Assembly: GCA_964384205.1 (NCBI GenBank)
Contig: CAYLKS010000111.1
Coordinates: forward strand, 1-6,009
Reading direction: 5' to 3'
DNA from: CAYLKS01 sp964384205 [NCBI: uncultured bacterium]
GTDB taxonomy: Bacteria > JAGOEH01
Length of the DNA: 6,009 nt
Positions 4,432 to 6,009 of the stretch are shown here, piece by piece. Below the pieces are notes generated by a model. The model was not told where the DNA came from and made no database searches. It saw only the letters and a list, made by a program, of their open reading frames with translations. The position numbers and the translations under genes were made by a program. Numbering within the stretch: the first letter of the stretch is position 1; each line of letters opens with the position of its first letter.

Positions 4432-6009
4432 TTAGCCTTTTAACCAGCAATCTCCAACTAAAGGAGTGCAAGTCATTGGCACTTTTTTAAAAAATTCACC
4501 AAATCCATCTATTACCGATTGTCCTATAATTTCTTTTACCTCTTCTACTTGATCTTCTCTCGCTTCAACTACCATTTCATCATGTACAGTAAGAAGTAGT
4601 CGAGCATCGTAATCTTTAATTCTATCTGAAGCATAAATCAACGCTTGCTTAATAGTATCAGCATTACTATTATGCACAACAATGCCATTTGCTGTAAAGT
4701 AATGAGGATCTTTATCACATACAACATCATACGCCTCAGACTCAAGACCGAGACTAGACAAAGATATTATTTTACAAAAATCATAATTACTTAAAAAATG
4801 TAAATACTTTTTAATTCTACTTTCAGGCAATAAATTGTAAAATTTACGCCAACTTGTAAAAGAGCAACTATTATCTTTAAACCTACGTAAATGACATTTT
4901 TCATGGTAAGTTAATTTCTTATATTTATTTGAATGTTTTAGTTCTTGATAAATAATAGAAGGAATAAAACTAGGCACCATACTATTATCATTTCCAGTAG
5001 ACGTATTCAATTCGTGCATCAATTTACCATGTTTTTCGTATACGGATGATCCTATCATATCTACAAAACGCTTTAAAAAACGTTTAGGTACTTGTATCCT
5101 GTAAACAGGGCCGTATTCATTCACATAATTTTTTAAATTTGAATTAATACCGACACTAAATAGCAATTGTTGTATATCAATAGCTAATTGATGCGACACT
5201 GTAGTATAATTAGGCCCGCTTTGTAAAGTAACACCCCCATCAGTTGAAAACAAGCCGTTCAGCAAAGCGCATTTATTAACCAAAGACTCTGTAAAAAAAC
5301 ATTTAGGGATAGATTTCTGTCTATGAATAGCGTAATCTAACCCCACATGCTTTAAAAATCCTCTAATAACAACAGAGCTAATCTGAGAACGCCATAAAAT
5401 ATTTTTTTTATTCGAGACTTCGTTAGTTATAGGGGTGTAACCAAAGACTTCTTTAATATAATAATTAAACTTATCAAGCAATTCTTTTTGTGTATCAGGG
5501 CAGACAAAAGTAATCTGATTATGTTTAGTATAATTACCATCACCAATCAAACAACCAATTATAAACGCTAATTTTTCATTCATTACGGACGGGTATTTAT
5601 ACTCGGCATAAGTTTCTCGCCAATGACCTTTAATATATTTATACCCAGACACATCGGTAGATTTACCATCAACTATGTCCAGTGGTACTAACAACATATC
5701 GTGTTGGGTATCTATATCTGCAACTCTTTTATCTACTATCTCACCTGTTCCATCTATTATTACAGGTATTTTATGATCTAGTGTTATGTTTAATTTAACA
5801 CCGTTAGATAATTTCATTTCATGTAAAATCTTTTTACCAGAATTAACCCCTACCCCACTATTAATTCCAAAACCAGTTTCAAATCTATCAATGACTTTAT
5901 TTTCTAAATCATCGATTGATCCACACCCTTTTATTATTGTTCCTGCACCTAAACAACCCTGAATAGGGCAATTTTTACCCGCACGCTCAACAGATCCTTT
6001 AACACGATT
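4432..6009 (-). CDS. polA: DNA polymerase I-like family A polymerase, C-terminal part, interrupted by an intein (5' partial)
   Basis: Template-directed DNA synthesis; in this setting probably the replicative polymerase of a phage. The frame is open to the right edge, so the start lies outside the window; the Met at 5817 is internal to the intein. The 525 residues seen comprise an 18-aa N-extein ending VERAGKNCPIQG, a 429-aa intein, and a 78-aa C-extein beginning SNADTIKQALIYASDRI. Joined, they give the family A palm stretch (compare ERAAINAPMQGTAADIIK in E. coli Pol I). Motif C follows as LLTVHDEMVVE, with the catalytic Asp-Glu pair, and the protein ends GDCWLKG. The finger, exonuclease and N-terminal regions are not visible. 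It is the first visible gene of a co-directional run; dut starts 16 nt downstream. Family assignment is very secure; whether it has a proofreading domain cannot be seen. Confidence 0.96.
   Translation of the reverse strand, partial: NRVKGSVERAGKNCPIQGCLGAGTIIKGCGSIDDLENKVIDRFETGFGINSGVGVNSGKKILHEMKLSNGVKLNITLDHKIPVIIDGTGEIVDKRVADIDTQHDMLLVPLDIVDGKSTDVSGYKYIKGHWRETYAEYKYPSVMNEKLAFIIGCLIGDGNYTKHNQITFVCPDTQKELLDKFNYYIKEVFGYTPITNEVSNKKNILWRSQISSVVIRGFLKHVGLDYAIHRQKSIPKCFFTESLVNKCALLNGLFSTDGGVTLQSGPNYTTVSHQLAIDIQQLLFSVGINSNLKNYVNEYGPVYRIQVPKRFLKRFVDMIGSSVYEKHGKLMHELNTSTGNDNSMVPSFIPSIIYQELKHSNKYKKLTYHEKCHLRRFKDNSCSFTSWRKFYNLLPESRIKKYLHFLSNYDFCKIISLSSLGLESEAYDVVCDKDPHYFTANGIVVHNSNADTIKQALIYASDRIKDYDARLLLTVHDEMVVEAREDQVEEVKEIIGQSVIDGFGEFFKKVPMTCTPLVGDCWLKG
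4669..5955 (-). mobile_element. Intein with LAGLIDADG homing endonuclease inside the DNA polymerase
   Basis: A 429-aa protein-splicing element with a homing endonuclease. It starts with Cys1 (CLGAGTIIKGCG; codon 5953-5955) directly after PIQG and ends NGIVVHN before Ser+1 of the polymerase. Splicing block B is seen as NITLDHKIPV, with T-x-x-H at about residues 58 and 61. Block F is YDVVCDKDPHYFTANG and block G is VVHN with the penultimate His and terminal Asn. Two LAGLIDADG helices, AFIIGCLIGDG (about 131-140) and ALLNGLFSTDGG (about 230-241), both keep the acidic residue, so nuclease activity is plausible. About 100 residues rich in Lys, His and aromatics lie between the nuclease and block F; I recognise no domain there. 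All splicing residues are present, so splicing is expected. The coding frame runs through both junctions with no stop, which argues for an intein rather than an intron. Confidence 0.95.
5233..5571 (-). other. LAGLIDADG endonuclease core of the polymerase intein (two motif helices)
   Basis: The interval runs from the first LAGLIDADG helix (LAFIIGCLIGDG, 5536-5571) to the second (CALLNGLFSTDGG, 5233-5271), about 100 residues apart. This is the spacing expected for a pseudo-dimeric single-chain homing endonuclease. Each helix ends in Gly/Thr-Asp-Gly, giving one metal-binding Asp per half. The second DNA-binding half continues leftwards to about 5040 (VSHQLAIDIQQLLFSVGINS is the typical helix after the second motif). 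In the wider family these enzymes cut an intein-free allele at the insertion site and so drive homing; activity here is inferred from the retained acidic residues. Confidence 0.9.

Noticed and set aside
4432-5817. A free-standing endonuclease-polymerase gene starting at the Met of 5817
   Set aside because: The same frame is open to the window edge and encodes intein Cys1 and the polymerase stretch VERAGKNCPIQG upstream, so the Met is internal to the intein.
1-6009. Stop-codon reassignment, as in some AT-rich phages
   Set aside because: All frames close normally with TAA or TGA at positions that fit the next ribosome binding site, and no conserved domain needs an in-frame stop to be read through.

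Overview
The window is AT-rich (roughly one third G+C by eye). It holds one tightly packed run of genes, all read on the minus strand from right to left. In order of transcription they are: the C-terminal part of a family A DNA polymerase, a trimeric dUTPase, a class II (adenosylcobalamin-dependent) ribonucleotide reductase, two small unrecognised proteins, and the first 55 codons of ribonuclease HII. Gaps between genes are 20 nt or less, or the genes overlap. Most starts are preceded by a purine-rich ribosome binding site. This looks like the nucleotide-metabolism and replication block of a tailed dsDNA bacteriophage or a related element. The GGAGG-type sites and AT-richness would suit a Firmicutes-like host, but no virion gene is visible, so host and phage status are inferences.

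The standout feature is that the two largest genes, separated only by dut, each carry a full intein with a homing endonuclease, and the two endonucleases belong to unrelated families. The polymerase intein (4669-5955, 429 aa) is a LAGLIDADG type. It sits inside the conserved polymerase stretch PIQG|SNADTIKQ, with Cys1, a terminal His-Asn, and Ser at +1. The reductase intein (1808-3199, 464 aa) carries an HNH endonuclease, a four-cysteine zinc-finger-like module and two copies of a GR...EW...C(K/R)KNN(I/V)P repeat. It splits the active-site motif NP|CGE, so the catalytic thiyl-radical cysteine is also the +1 splicing nucleophile. Its penultimate residue is Ser instead of the usual His.

Layout: 4432-6009 polA (5' end beyond the window; N-extein 5956-6009, intein, C-extein 4435-4668); 3987-4415 dut; 857-3976 nrdJ (spliced product 575 aa); 494-841 a small protein with four Cys that could bind zinc; 156-473 a small protein of unknown function; 1-166 rnhB, overlapping the preceding stop. 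There is no gene-free stretch longer than 20 nt. I found no RNA gene, CRISPR array, transcription terminator or convincing promoter.

Together the genes would supply and protect the dNTP pool (reductase makes dNDPs or dNTPs, dUTPase removes dUTP), copy DNA (polymerase), and clear RNA primers or ribonucleotides (RNase HII). Polymerase and reductase would be active only after protein splicing.
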